From Torreya grandis (taxonomy: Eukaryota; Streptophyta; Pinopsida; Cupressales; Taxaceae), in contig JARHVA010001190.1 of the NCBI GenBank assembly GCA_037957365.1, positions 3,230,001-3,294,000 of the forward strand: a stretch of 64,000 bases of DNA. The letters are read 5' to 3'. The notes below the pieces were generated by a model. The model was not told the DNA's origin. It searched no databases and saw only the letters and a list, made by a program, of their open reading frames with translations. Made by a program: the position numbers and the translations under genes. Below, piece by piece: positions 22,546-33,529 of this stretch (the stretch's first letter is position 1; each line of letters begins with the position of its first letter).

Positions 22546-23965
22546 AATCTTCTTGAGAGAGAGTTGCAATGGACTCATTGGGAAACTCAAGGTTAGAAGG
22601 TTGGTTGTTAGCTAAAGGGGCTCTAGCCAATTGATTGGCAATGGTTTTCCCTTTGACTAATTTTTGTTGAAAGAACTCAAGATCAAATTTAGCTAAAATC
22701 ATGAACCATCTAGCCATATGCTAATTTTGATATGGCTTATAATGCATGTACTTGAGGGGATCGGTATTAGTGATGACAAAGTTTTTGTGGTTAAGGAGGT
22801 AGTGATGGAGCTTGGAACCCACAAAGACCAAGGCGAGGCATAATTTCTTGGTATGGGTATAACGAGTCTCTTACTCTATAAGTGTTTGACTTATATAGTA
22901 TATTGATTATTCCTTATGTTGATCATCATGATGTGCAATCATGGCACCTAAGGAATGGTATATGGTAGAGATGTAGAGGTAGAAGGGTTGGTCCTCTTTT
23001 AGAAGGACAAGAATAGGTGGGGAAAGAAGGAATATTTTGAGTGATTCAAAGGCCTTTTGATAGTCTTCATTCCACTTAAAGGAGATGTCCTCTTAAGCAG
23101 GTGATGAAAGGGTAGAAATCTATTAGATAATTGAGAGATGAAGTGATGAATGGATTGAATCTTCCCATGCAAACTACAGAGTTGTTTGAGGTTAGTTAGA
23201 GGAGCCATGTCAAGGATTGGTTTGACTTTAGTGGGACTGACTTTTATTACATGAAGAGAAATAATAAAGCCAATAAGTTTACCTGACAAGACCCCAAAGA
23301 TGCATTTATTTGGGTTGAGGTGAGCATAAAAGTGGATAAGGCACTCAAAAATAACCTTAAGGATTCTCAAATGGCCTTTACAACATTTAGAATTATCAAA
23401 GAGGTCATATACATAGTCTTCCATGGTTTTGTGGATGAGGCCATGAAATATGTAGGTTATGGAACATTGATAGGTTGCACCAACGTTCTTTAGGCCAAAA
23501 TGCATAACCCTATAGCAAAAATTTCTCCATGGGGTGATAAAGGTTGTTTTATGTTGATCTTATATGGTGATTAAGATTTTATTATAGTCTAAAAATATGT
23601 CCATAAAAGATAGCATCTCATAATCAGCAGTTAGATCAACAAGTTGGTCAATGCTTGGCAAAGGAAAGTCATATTTTGGATAATCAAGGTTAAGATCATG
23701 AAAATATGAAGTCTCCTATTGCTTTAGTGATAGGAACGACATTCGAGACCCATTGGGGATAATCAATGGGTTAGATGAAGTTTACAGACAAGAGACATTG
23801 AAGCTGCTCTTTAACAAGAAAGTTAATGTGAGGGTGCATCCTTTGAATCTTTTGTCTAACAGGCTTGGCATCAAGGTTGGTGACAATGTTATGGATGCCT
23901 ATGAAAGGGTTGATTCTTATCATATCACTGTAAGACAAAGAAAATGCTATGTTACGGTCATGCAT
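22546..23965 (-). pseudogene. Reverse transcriptase and retroviral-type RNase H of element 1
   Basis: Minus-strand RT begins near 23,965 (SLSYSDMIRINP, AKPVRQKIQRMHP, then YPQWVSNVVPITKAIGDF). It continues through a frame change to DYPKYDFPLPSIDQLVDL, and into an open 168-residue stretch (23,505-22,999) with MHFGLKNVGATYQ, KTMEDYVYDL, LNPNKCIFGVLSGKLIGFI and LCSLHGKIQSIHHFISQLS. The catalytic box, normally YVDD, reads YVYD, so one aspartate is lost. The RNase H part (22,980-22,620) is badly broken but still shows a tail of the kind that joins RT to the second RNase H. With gag and integrase it would copy element RNA into cDNA. Confidence 0.88.
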
Positions 23966-25055
23966 AAAAGAAGAGAAATCCTAATTCTCTGAGGAATCTA
24001 AGGATTGACCAATTTTGATTAAGTGGGGGTTATCTTGAGTGACCAATTTGATGTCAATGGTAGATTCATTCAACATAGTTGATGTCTCAAGAGGAAGGGA
24101 TTTACGAATGAAGGAATCATCAGCACTAAGATAGGTGAGAAGGGAATCATCATCCTGACACTGGATAGTATTATGGTAGCAGAATCGTCTTTAACCATCT
24201 CAGAACGAGTTAGAGGAATGGTTCTGGTTTCCTCATGAGTTTGATAGGTCAAGGGTACCAAACTAATCATATTGATAAAAAAAATGTTAGGACGGATGGA
24301 ATCGAGATCATCAAATTTTGAAGTAGGGGTTGGTGAGGATAGGATTTCTTCCTCAATGATTGTGATGGAAGGTGGGTTGGTTAGCTCTTCTAGTTGGATG
24401 AATCCAAGACCATGTCATTCACAAGGATTTTGAGTTTTACATGGGAGAATCTTGTGTTTTCCATGTTCATAACATCTTAAATCAAATACTTTACAAACAC
24501 ATTGATGAAGGTATATTTGGGAAAACTCTAGTTTATCCAAGAAAGAGAAATCATAGGTGAATGGTTTAACAGAATAGAAGGCATTAGAAGATGAAAGTGG
24601 TTGATCAAGTCCCTCATAGATAAAATTTGTTTGGTAGTTAGGAGGACTAAAATGAATGATCATTCAAATGTTAGAATCATATCTAGGATGTTGATCAAGA
24701 TTTGTGTATTCTTGGGGAGTAGGAAGGGCATCTAGAGTCAATAGGCGATATTCACCAAGCGAGAGACATTGGAATGTGGATTCCAAGGGGTCTTTTATAA
24801 GGATTTGGAAAGAAGGTATGGACGAGCTTGTATAAACTTGGTTGATGGAGGATGAAGGGGATGCATCCTTTAACTAGATGAGAACATCATTGGGGTGATA
24901 AGTCATATTGCATTACTTGAAAGGACTAGGGTTGGCAGGAATGACATGAACCTCACCCTCATGTTCAAACTTGAGGCACCTATGCAAAGTTGATGACACA
25001 CAACCCATGATTATATCCAAGGGCATCCATGCAATACATTGTATCGAAACTCTCC
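23966..25055 (-). pseudogene. Element 1 pol segment between protease and RT
   Basis: Decayed coding sequence with short open stretches (24,663-24,415 and 24,270-24,070) rich in Ser/Pro/Thr/Leu. No domain recognised. Position alone marks it as the protease-RT linker, long in Tat-type elements. I cannot tell whether an Ogre-style intron was present. Confidence 0.45.
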
Positions 25056-25330
25056 TTATATAAGATATAAGATCTCAGGAAGAGTATGAGGGCCCAAACA
25101 TATATGGACTACCATCCCCAAGGTAGTTATCATTGTATCATTAAAATATAGGAGTACAACAGTGGTTTCAGACATGATGTTCTCTGAGAAATTAAGTTGA
25201 TCGTATCCATGAGAGGAAATGATATTGATGATAGCTCCCCCATCAATCATAACCCTCTTGATCTAGGTTTGGTTGATATGGGTAGTGATAAAGAGGGAAG
25301 AATCTAGATCATCTGGGTGGACAGGAGGTA
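25056..25330 (-). pseudogene. Aspartic protease remnant of element 1
   Basis: The minus strand reads ...RVMIDGGAIINIISSHGYDQL, the active-site region of retrotransposon aspartic proteases (hhIDxGAxxNhh), followed by VVLLYFNDTMITTLGMVVHI, which fits the flap part. The catalytic triad has Gly-Gly instead of Ser/Thr-Gly after the Asp. This DGG variant occurs in Tat relatives but could also be decay. The frame runs to a stop at 25,056. Confidence 0.7.
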
Positions 25331-25732
25331 TCTTTGAATATTGGAATGTGACAAGGGCTAAAAGCTAAAGGGCTCCAATTAAAGCTACTAGCGGTCGAGG
25401 ATCTTCAGGTTGAACCTCAATCAATTGCAAAGCCTTCATCATAGCTTGATGGTGTTGGGGTGAGGTTTGGATAAAATCATACAAGGTCATCTTCATCGAG
25501 GTTTGGTGAAGTTGTTTAAGAACCGGCCTATGTATTATTCCAGATGGGTTAGATTGGGGTGTACCCAAGATAGAAATCTTGGGTTTTGGTGAAGGTGATT
25601 GGGGTGCTTTCATGGAAGAAGGGTATGTCCGTGGGATGGATACCTTGGCTTTCCCTTTATCCTTTTGTGTTTTTTATCAAATGACCACATGGATGGCATC
25701 AATTTGGAAAGCATGTGGGCTATTAGGTTGCT
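25331..25732 (-). pseudogene. Linker between Pro/Thr-rich ORF and protease
   Basis: Open minus-strand stretch 25,613-25,365 (SPSPKPKISILGTPQSNPSG, then a Gln/His/Met-rich part, LQLIEVQPEDPRPLVALIGAL). It continues the Pro-rich texture of the upstream ORF and leads to the protease. The domain is not recognised. Confidence 0.5.
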
Positions 25733-27196
25733 TCAATTCCTCTGTACTATTAGATGAGAGTTTTGGGACAGGTTTATGTGGGGTGGTAGTTTTGGGTTTT
25801 TGGCTTGGTGTAGGCTAAGAGGAATTTCCTCTATCAAAATATCATCTACATCACATAATTTTTGGACTATGTCTTGAAGAGATTTATAGTTATATGTGTC
25901 ATGTCCAAGTGTCCTATAGTATGCGTAGATTAAGTTGTCATTGAACCAAGTTAGTTTTGGGATAAGAGGGTTGAATGGTTTGATTGGAGGTAAGATTATG
26001 TAGGAAGTTTGTATCAACCTTTTCAAGATGGTAGAATAAGATTCTAGTAATAGTGGTAATGAGGTGGAAGTCTTGTCTTTGACTTTTGGGGTGGATACCT
26101 TTTGAGGGGTAGGCTTAGTGAATGGAGCTTTGGCTTGTGCAATGCTTTTGGTAGATGGTTTTGGGGTTGAGGGTTTGGTATGAATGGGTGTAGGTGTGGC
26201 TAAACGAGGAGGTTGGACTTGCAGTTTCTTGGTTGGAAAGATTGGCCTTTTCAACAAGGTAGAAGAGTGAGGTCCTAAAATGGATGAGGGATGTGGCCCT
26301 AGAATGGAGGGTAAAGTTGAAAAGGGAGGTGAAATGATTATAAGTTTCTGAATCCTAGATGACTCAATCCTTTGTATTGGTTTAGCTTGTGGATTTTTAG
26401 GTGGGTTTGGTGGTTTCAACTCTAATTTCAGAGGATGGGTGAGATTTTGAGTTGGAAAGATACCTAAGCTTTTGATAGGCTTTAATGGGGTAGTGGAATT
26501 TGTTTTGTTTGTCTTTAGGTTGGTCGGTTTGCTCAAAGTTGGGGATGTGGATATTTTTGTTGGTTTGGTTGAAGTAGTGGTGGCTTCATCTATGGAGGTT
26601 GAAGGTTGGGTGGACAATGGTTTAGTCGGTGACTCCTTATTGGTGAGGTATGGAAGTCCAAGGAGGTGCCAAAACATGGCCCAATCAAGGTTTGGTTGAG
26701 ATAAAAATTCTAGAATTTGGACCAACCTTGAAAATAGTTTGTAGATAGGTTTAGCTTCCGAAATGGTAATTTTTAAGGATAGACCAAGTGGATACGAAAG
26801 TAGGATGGTCACATTTTCCTTTTCTTTTGTCAATGGTTCTAAAGAATTGGTGGGTGATTCTACTATGGAAGGAGTAGGTGAGACGAACTCTTCCTTAGTT
26901 ATGCTTTCTGAAGGAAGGATAACTAGTTCTAATATGGAATAAAATGGCATGGGAGTTATGGTTTCCTCCTTCATTATGATTTTCGAAGGAGAGATGGGTA
27001 TTTCCACTATAGAATTAAGTGGAAAAAGGATGGTGGTTTCTTCCTTCATTATGCGTTCTGAAGGAGAGATGGGTATTTTCACTATGGAAGTAAATGGAGA
27101 AGGGATGGTGGTTTCTTCCTTTGTTATGCTTTCTGAAGTAGAGATGGGTATTTCCACTATGGAAGTGAGTGGATAAAAAGTGGTGGTTTGGGCCAT
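25733..27196 (-). CDS. 487-residue Thr/Pro/Ser-rich gag extension with repeats and second knuckle-like module
   Basis: The longest open frame in the window. Residues about 12-125 are four to five tandem copies of a 25-residue unit (SIVEIPISPS..I.KEETTI.P..), that is 75-bp repeats at about 26,825-27,163. Residues about 190-400 are Thr/Pro/Ser/Lys-rich low complexity (KPSTPKPSTKSIAQAKAP). Near the C-terminus (residues about 390-470) it has LPPIKPFNPLIPKLTWFND, then YAYYRTLGHDTYNYKSLQDI. This matches the C-terminal module of gag upstream (27,314-27,600), so the module is duplicated. The Cys/His positions of the knuckle have become Tyr/Asn here. It lies between gag and protease, probably as part of one polyprotein. 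The ATG at 27,196 may only be where the open frame starts. Staying open amid decayed neighbours is partly helped by composition. Confidence 0.6.
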   Translation of the reverse strand: MAQTTTFYPLTSIVEIPISTSESITKEETTIPSPFTSIVKIPISPSERIMKEETTILFPLNSIVEIPISPSKIIMKEETITPMPFYSILELVILPSESITKEEFVSPTPSIVESPTNSLEPLTKEKENVTILLSYPLGLSLKITISEAKPIYKLFSRLVQILEFLSQPNLDWAMFWHLLGLPYLTNKESPTKPLSTQPSTSIDEATTTSTKPTKISTSPTLSKPTNLKTNKTNSTTPLKPIKSLGIFPTQNLTHPLKLELKPPNPPKNPQAKPIQRIESSRIQKLIIISPPFSTLPSILGPHPSSILGPHSSTLLKRPIFPTKKLQVQPPRLATPTPIHTKPSTPKPSTKSIAQAKAPFTKPTPQKVSTPKVKDKTSTSLPLLLESYSTILKRLIQTSYIILPPIKPFNPLIPKLTWFNDNLIYAYYRTLGHDTYNYKSLQDIVQKLCDVDDILIEEIPLSLHQAKNPKLPPHINLSQNSHLIVQRN

Positions 27197-27313
27197 GGGT
27201 TCATCAACTATAAGTTCATTAATAACAATGTTAATCGTATGAACCTCATGTTTGTGAGATGTTTATGCATTCATATGCTCATTATTTATGAGAGGTGGCT
27301 GGTTTGGAAATGG

Positions 27314-29285
27314 TTATTGGAAGATGTCAAGCACTTGATTAGGTGGTGCATTTGGGTTATCCATTATGAGCTTGCCCTTGTCAATTAAGTCTTGGACTAT
27401 GTTTTTAAATGTTTTGCATCTATCAACATTATACCCAATGACACGGTGGAACTTACATATCTCATTTTTCTTATACCAACTTGGTATAGGATGGGAGGAC
27501 TCAAATTGTTGACGTGGTTTGATTGGAGGAAGTTGGATTATGAAATCCTTCAATAATTTATCCAAAAATGAAGCATAAGACTCCCCTAGCGGAGTATATT
27601 GCTCTTTCACAGAGCAGTTTTGGGATTTAAAATTTTGGTTTAAAGAAGTGGATGGGTTGGATTGGTTGACTAATAAAGGAGGAGCCATTTTAAGTACAAT
27701 ATCATTGGTTTTTCCTTTGGCTTTGGCATGGTTTGAGGGTTTAGAGGAAGCTTCAGTGGATTTTAAACTAGCATTCTTATTCATGAACTTAAGTTTGCCC
27801 TTATCAATTGCTCGAATTTCCAACTTTCTATCAATGTTAAATGCCTCATCAAAGGTTTGGAATGTTTGAACCTATAGGGTGGATGAGATGTGTTTAGCAT
27901 ATGCCCAGGAGAAAAATTAAATTAACTCGGGTTGGAGTAAGGATAAAGAGAGTAGGTTGATCAACCCTCTCCAGCAAGCAATGAAATCAGCAATAGATTC
28001 ATCCTAAAATTGTCATATGGAATATAAGTCAATTATAGATACTTTCTTGGAGATGTTGATAGAAAAGTGGTCCAAGAAGTTTTGAACAAGTTGAGAGAAA
28101 GAAAAGAGGGAGTGCCTAGTGATGTCACTATACCAGTCTAATGTAAGTCCCCCTAAGGACATGGGGAAGGTTCGGAGTAGAAGAGCATAATCCTAGGCAG
28201 TTAGATAGAATGCATGTCTAAATGCTCTTAGGTGTTGTTGAGGATCCTCCTTTAGAATTTGGCAAATTTGGGAAGTTCCCATTGTGAAGGATAAGGACGG
28301 ATTGGTATGTAAGGGTGGATGGACTCATTGCAAATTTGATCATAGGATAAAAGATTATGGGATCTAGAAACGGATGTCTCTAGAGTTGTCATCTTGTCCA
28401 TCAACATTTTAATTAGACCAATTTATGGTGTACCCCCATAAATATAATTTATTTTTTGTTGGGATTATGAGGGTGAAATATATTGGTAATTGGTAGAAGG
28501 TTGGATAAAGGCCACATATTGGTAATTGGCCATGAAGGGTTGGGAAGATAGATGAGGCATATATCCTTGTGGGTTTGGGATATAGCCAGGGTTAGGTACA
28601 ATAGGCATTTTTGTATCATGGGCATGGTTGGGTTGGTTGGTTGAATATGTGTAGTCACTTTAGTACTTATGGGTGGGAGAGTAAACGGTATGGAAACCAC
28701 TAAGTTTTGGAAGGAGGTAGAGGATGTCGAGTTTAAAGTGGTAAAGTGGCAAAAGGTAAGGAAGCAATACTAGTGGAAGGCATCCCAATGGTAAGTGGTG
28801 CTTGGGTTGCCATGGGCTGAGTTATCCCACATTTGATGGGTTCGTGATGGGGTTGGTGGAGGTAGAATGTGATTGGGCATTGGTTGGTGGAAGGGAAGCT
28901 TGGTTTTGGGTAATAGTGGTTGAAGGGTTATTTGTGGAAGAGGAAGCTTGGGTCACCATGGTGACGTAGAGATGGTGGTAACCGAAGTCTCACCCACAAG
29001 GTAAGTGGGCATGCCATAAGGTGGTTCAATAGAAGGAACTGAAGCAGGGGCACGACTAGCAATTGTGGCAAGATAGTGTTGGAGGGCTATGTGGTTATTA
29101 TCAAAGAGGTTAGTAAAGTCCATATCTCCTCGGGAAAAATACTAAGTCATATCAGGACTCCTAAAATGGTCAGAAGAACTTTCCGTATCCGGAGTGTGCT
29201 CCATGGATGAGGAAGAGTAAGATGGTTGGAGGGGAGGTTGGTTTTGGTTTGCTTGGTCTCTAGCTTGTTGCCTTGTCAAGACCAT
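27314..29285 (-). pseudogene. gag of element 1
   Basis: The start is clear: minus-strand ATG at 29,285 reads MVLTRQQARDQANQNQPP, a typical gag N-terminus of Tat-type elements, open for 47 codons to a stop. A Pro-rich part follows (open 28,700-28,449 in another frame). The capsid core (about 28,270-27,850) has QQHLRAFRHAFYLTA, FPMSLGGLTLDWYSDI, FSFSQLVQNFLDHFS and ESIADFIACWRGLIN. The C-terminal stretch (27,823-27,314, 169 residues) carries FIIQLPPIKPRQQFESSH and CKFHRVIGYNVDRCKTFKNI, a CxxH...C knuckle-like module, then VQDLIDKGKL. Gag would form the particle that packages element RNA. At least four stops or shifts disable it. Confidence 0.88.
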
Positions 29286-30230
29286 GCAATGAATGGTGGA
29301 AGTTTTAGAATTTTGGTGGAAATGAACTCACACACTCAAAAAGAGAGCAAAATAAATAAATTTTCAAGGAAATCACACACTTGCTAAGAGTACTTTAAAT
29401 CCTAGAGTTTTTTTAATCTCACTTTTATGCTTATGTCTCAATTTTAGAATTTTATGAAACTCCACTTGGTTTGTGAAATGGGTACTAGCATAAGAAGTCT
29501 ATGGATGGTTTTGGGTTTGTTTAGGCTCACAAGATCTCTGTACTAGAATTGGTACATAGCTTGATATTGGGGCTTACCCCCTCACTTCACACACTGCAAT
29601 GATAAGGGTGTCAGGTGCGTAACCAAGATATACTGAATTACCAGATTTTATACTCAGCCAATGTACTAAGTTTTGGTTTCTCCCCTTGGTAGTGAAGTCC
29701 AAATAGGATAGTCAAGGGTGAAGATTTAGTGCTAGGTGATGAAATCCTAGTCAGGTCTTATGTCAATGTTTGATGAGTTAATTGTATGAGTGGTTTGGTA
29801 TGTGTGTATGACAAAAGTGCTACAATTGATTTACCAATTACTTACGCTATGTGATTTAACCATGCAAGCAATCAATGAATGAAAGTTGATTTTAAGCCCA
29901 AAGGGAAATTTTTAATTTCTTTGAATGAGTACAAAAACAACTAGAATGCACCTAAATGTAGAATGAGAATGCAAGTCCTATCCTAGGATGAATGCCTTTT
30001 CACTTTTTAGAAATAAAGGAAAATGAATGATTTTGCCTTTTCTAAGAAAGTAAATAAAATAAGTACTTGCTTTTGATTTTGAAAATACGGAATTGAAAGT
30101 TATGATTTTCAATTTTATAAATGAGAAAAATAACGTTTTAGTTTCAGAAACAAAAAAGTGCAATAAATGAGTCTTTTACTAATGCCATCAAAATGTCTTA
30201 AAATAATTATGAACCCAAAAAAATTCAAGG
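29286..30230 (-). other. Element 1 leader between PBS and gag
   Basis: About 0.95 kb without conserved coding signal, between the primer binding site and the gag ATG. Packaging and dimerisation signals would lie here, but none can be recognised. Confidence 0.5.
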
Positions 30231-30248
30231 GTCCCACCAGGCATGCCA
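30231..30248 (-). promoter_or_regulatory. Primer binding site of element 1
   Basis: Three bases inside the 5' LTR the minus strand reads TGGCATGCCTGGTGGGAC. It starts with TGG, as a PBS complementary to a tRNA CCA end must. It resembles the TGGCGCC...GGGGAC sites typical of Tat/Athila elements, with CpG positions changed. The tRNA cannot be named safely. Confidence 0.6.
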
Positions 30249-30251
30249 AAA

Positions 30252-31886
30252 TGTTTCACTATGTTTTTGCATTATTTTCTTTTGATTTTAAAAAACAAGT
30301 AAAACTTAAAGAAAGGGAAAGGTATAGATGAACCTAGATGTAGTTGCACACTCCATGATCTAGATGATGTGAAGAACTCCTGTTTGACTCGGGAGGAATG
30401 ACTTGCAATAATAATGAGACTAAAAATGGGATTGATTAGTAAGATTGAAGGGTGGATTTCCTAGCACATGATAGATCCAAGAAGTACAAGACTTCACTGG
30501 ATGGTAGTCAATCCACTCATTTAACAAGTTAAGATATAAAAAATGTTGATAAAAGATGTTTGCATAAAATAATGAAAAGTACTTAATCATAATGTAATAA
30601 ATGATTTTCAAGAGAAATGAGTGATTTTAACAAAATGACATTAACTTGTTCAAAAGAAATGCTAATGTGCTAATACATGATTCAAAATATTACTTATGAC
30701 TTTGTGTTGTGACAGAAGTCAAAAAAATAGATTTTGGGTGAGGGTTGATGGATGATTTTAACTAGTTATTTTTGGGAAAAAGAATTACATAGAGACTGAT
30801 GTCAATCATTGTGTAATACCAATTAAGGATAATCGATGTTGGTCGGGGGCAACCAATGTTGGTCAAGGGTGACTAATGTCAGTCACTATGTGTTTTGTCA
30901 CAATTTTGTCTTTGGGCAAAAGGAGACTTTTGGGTTGGTTGCAGAGGGGTTTTATGGGCTATTTAGGGTTGGTTGATGATCATAAAGATAGAATGGGGTC
31001 TCAGAGATATCAAACATATATATTTGATACTCAAATGGCTAAGAATGGTCAGTGGGTATTTTGTGGACAAGGGGGTGTTTGGAGTTGTAGAACTTCAACA
31101 CAAAAGAGACTATGGGGAGAGATTGGAAGTGGGTGCAAACACTATACTACTAAAACTATATATTAAACTTGTGAAAAGCACAGAATATTTATTTGTTTGT
31201 GGAATTGTTGGCCTGATAATGACTTGAAATTGAGTGTGAGCTTCTTGGAATCCTGGAACAAAATAGATAGAGTAACGGTGCTTGAATCCTCAATATTGAG
31301 GTGGTGAAGCACTTCCTCATCTCTAGACTAGTTCTCTAGTTCACTGAAAAGTTTAGATTCACACATGAGTTCTAGTTATTACTTAAAAGATTCAATCTCC
31401 TGTGCAAGGGTCTTGGTGTAGCCTTAAGTAACCGACATCAATCCTGGCCAACCAGTGTCGATCGAGGGGTGACCGACATCGACCGAGGGGTGATCAACAT
31501 CGGTCAAGGTGGAAATAGTCTAAGTTGACCAAAATAGTATTTTGTACTTAAGTTTGGCTATTAATACCATTATAAATGGTTTGAACTTGATTAAGGTAGC
31601 ATGGGCATGTGGGAAGAAATGGTCTAGGAGGTTAGGACTTTAAATGCCAAGGTAGGAAATAGTCTTAAGGCTAGGTGTCACTAAGTTAGCAATGGGTTTG
31701 GTTAGGGTGAGGTGTAAATAGGATTAATTTGCTTAATTAACTAATTAATTTAGCTAAATGTGTGTAAACAAGTAAATGGGTGTTTTTAAGGGGTTTTAAT
31801 AAATATTCTAATCCAAGGGGCCTAAGGGGTTTGAAAGAAGTGTTTAGGGCAACTAGAACCATTGTTGTGGTTGTATAGTGTCTACA
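30252..31886 (-). repeat. Element 1, 5' LTR
   Basis: Partner of 13,880-15,485 over its whole length (1,635 versus 1,606 bp). Minus-strand ends are TGTAGACAC and GTGAAACA. It carries the same two clusters of ACGT-core words, at about 30,800-30,885 and 31,430-31,512; in the second, two units (accgacatcgaccgaggggtg and atcaacatcggtcaaggtgg) stand about 24 bases apart. The TATA position corresponding to 15,136 reads TACAAAAT here. The short ORFs at 30,876-31,227 are LTR sequence. Confidence 0.88.
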
Positions 31887-31891
31887 CATGT
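31887..31891. repeat. Target duplication of element 1, right (catgt)
   Basis: Differs from cattt at 13,875-13,879 by one base. Confidence 0.6.
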
Positions 31892-32179
31892 CTTATCCTT
31901 TAGTGTGTTCTCTTTGTAGCAAGAGGTTGAGGTATAGCTCTAGTTTGTTGTGATTAAAAAGTATTTTACAAGTTAAATCATTTTGTAATAAGTGTTGTTT
32001 ACATGTTTTCATCCACTCTTTAATCATATGTGAATGTTGATTTTTCTAGTGGTAGTGTATTTGAGTAGGGTGAAAAAAAATTGTTGTGGCTTTGTGTGTG
32101 CTTGAGATTTAAATTTTGGGCATTACATCAAATACCAATATTATTACAGAGAGACTATAGAAGGAATAATATTTTATGA
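31892..32179. other. Flank between element 1 and element 2 gag
   Basis: AT-rich, no domain seen. It may hold the missing upstream part of the element 2 gag or an unrelated remnant. Confidence 0.4.
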
Positions 32180-33529
32180 ATGTCACATAATGAAAATGAA
32201 CCTTTGGAAGACTACCTTGAGATATTCATGTTCAACTTATAGAAAAACAAATAGACTATGTCAGATCATGAATCCATTAAGACAGTATTCTTGAAAGGAA
32301 TCCAAGATGAATGTGTTGAAGCATTATATCTAATGAGTAGTGGATACATGTCATAGATGATATTTGAGTAGATCATACTCTTATGTAGAAACTACTCTTA
32401 AGATCTATGATGCAGAATAACCATGGGAAATAAATGGTGTCTTCATCATCCACCAATGAACTCTCATGAAGGGAAGTAATTTGTTACATGACATGAATCA
32501 ATATATCATCAGTCATCTAGCCACATAGATATATATACTTCACACATGAAAGAAGAAAGAATAATAGAGCAGGCCTTGACTGTGTATTGTCTAGATTAAT
32601 GCAAGAAAAAATATTTTTTAAAAGCCATGATATTTGAGCAAAGGTGGCAAGCATAATAGAAACTAACCTTGAAGTAGTAGAGCTTCATGAAATTGGAGGA
32701 GACAAAAATCATATTTTCTATGTGGCTTAAAAGAAACCATGGTTTCAAAGGCCATGAACCCATGTATGTCAACAACTTCTGTATTTTTTAACTCTCAATT
32801 TTTAGCTACTTTTCGTAATTGGTATAGACATAATCCATGAATCCAAACACCAACCTAAGGATTAAATTGGTCACAATAAAACTTCCAATCCCTGACCACT
32901 TGCCCACAATGCAGATCCAACCTTGGTTACCTCAAAACAACCACCACTCATGGTAGTCCCCAAACCCAAATCAATAATGTGAACACCCTTCCAACCAATG
33001 GCCAAAACCATGGAAGGGAAATCACCTATTGTATAACCCACAGGTTGGTTTCTCACATCAATTATAACTACAACAATTGAAACATGTGTTAATACCTAAT
33101 AATCAACCAACTCTAATATTCAATAACCTATTAACCCTTAGACAAACTTAGTTTTCTGCCCACCCTATGTCAAATCCCAATAATAAGTTGGTTCAACCGA
33201 CATAAACTAATGAAATAATGCAATATCCTATTTATTCCGTGGAGATAAATGAATTATATCTTCATCAAGAAATAATTGTTCAAGAACCCATCTCATCTAT
33301 AATAATAGAACCAATGGAAGTGATTTCTAACGTTGCTCTTAACACCATCACTAACTCATATCCATGTAATCAAACCCCCACCCCTAAACCATGCACATAT
33401 ACAAATCAAGAATGGAATAACAACCCTCCTTTTATAAAGAGATTAAATGTCCAAAATATAGAACATGAGTCTAAATTTGACTTTGTCAGACAAATCAAAA
33501 ATATTTTTGTCAAAATCCTTGTATTTTGA
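32180..33529 (+). pseudogene. Element 2 gag C-terminal half
   Basis: One plus-strand frame, interrupted by stops, reads SHNENEPLEDYLEIFMFNL, then MSDHESIKTVFLKGIQDEC and ALYLMSSGYM. This matches the capsid C-terminal part of Ty3/gypsy gag (E.l.dY...F........s......F..Gl..........). After a long decayed middle the frame is open again at 33,218-33,529 (YSVEINELYLHQEIIVQEP, later NPPFIKRLNVQNIEHE), a linker before protease. No zinc knuckle is readable. The N-terminal half and 5' LTR are not found, probably lost or moved away by other insertions. Confidence 0.7.

Larger units (their letters stand above)
13880..31886 (-). mobile_element. Element 1: complete 18-kb Tat/Ogre-type Ty3/gypsy retrotransposon
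   Basis: Two homologous LTRs (13,880-15,485 and 30,252-31,886) flank 14.8 kb of internal DNA. Reading the minus strand from 31,886 down, the order is 5' LTR, PBS, leader, gag (from 29,285), Thr/Pro-rich extension, protease, RT, RNase H, a second RNase H of the plant/archaeal type, integrase, a long 3' region and a purine-rich PPT against the 3' LTR. No chromodomain follows integrase. The second RNase H is the established hallmark of the Tat lineage (Tat, Ogre, Retand); size and layout fit. The LTRs are about 85% alike in stretches compared by eye, and every gene has stops, so it is old and dead. On the opposite strand, between integrase and 3' LTR, lies a PMD-like ORF. A degenerate duplication (cattt/catgt) marks the insertion. 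Confidence 0.88.

Noticed and set aside
22308..22556. 82-codon plus-strand ORF
   Set aside because: Opposite strand of the second RNase H, whose motifs are clear on the minus strand.
26472..27176. Plus-strand ORFs of about 75 codons, some with a repeated EMGIST phrase
   Set aside because: Shadow of the 75-bp tandem repeats in the minus-strand 487-residue frame, which has the better coding context.
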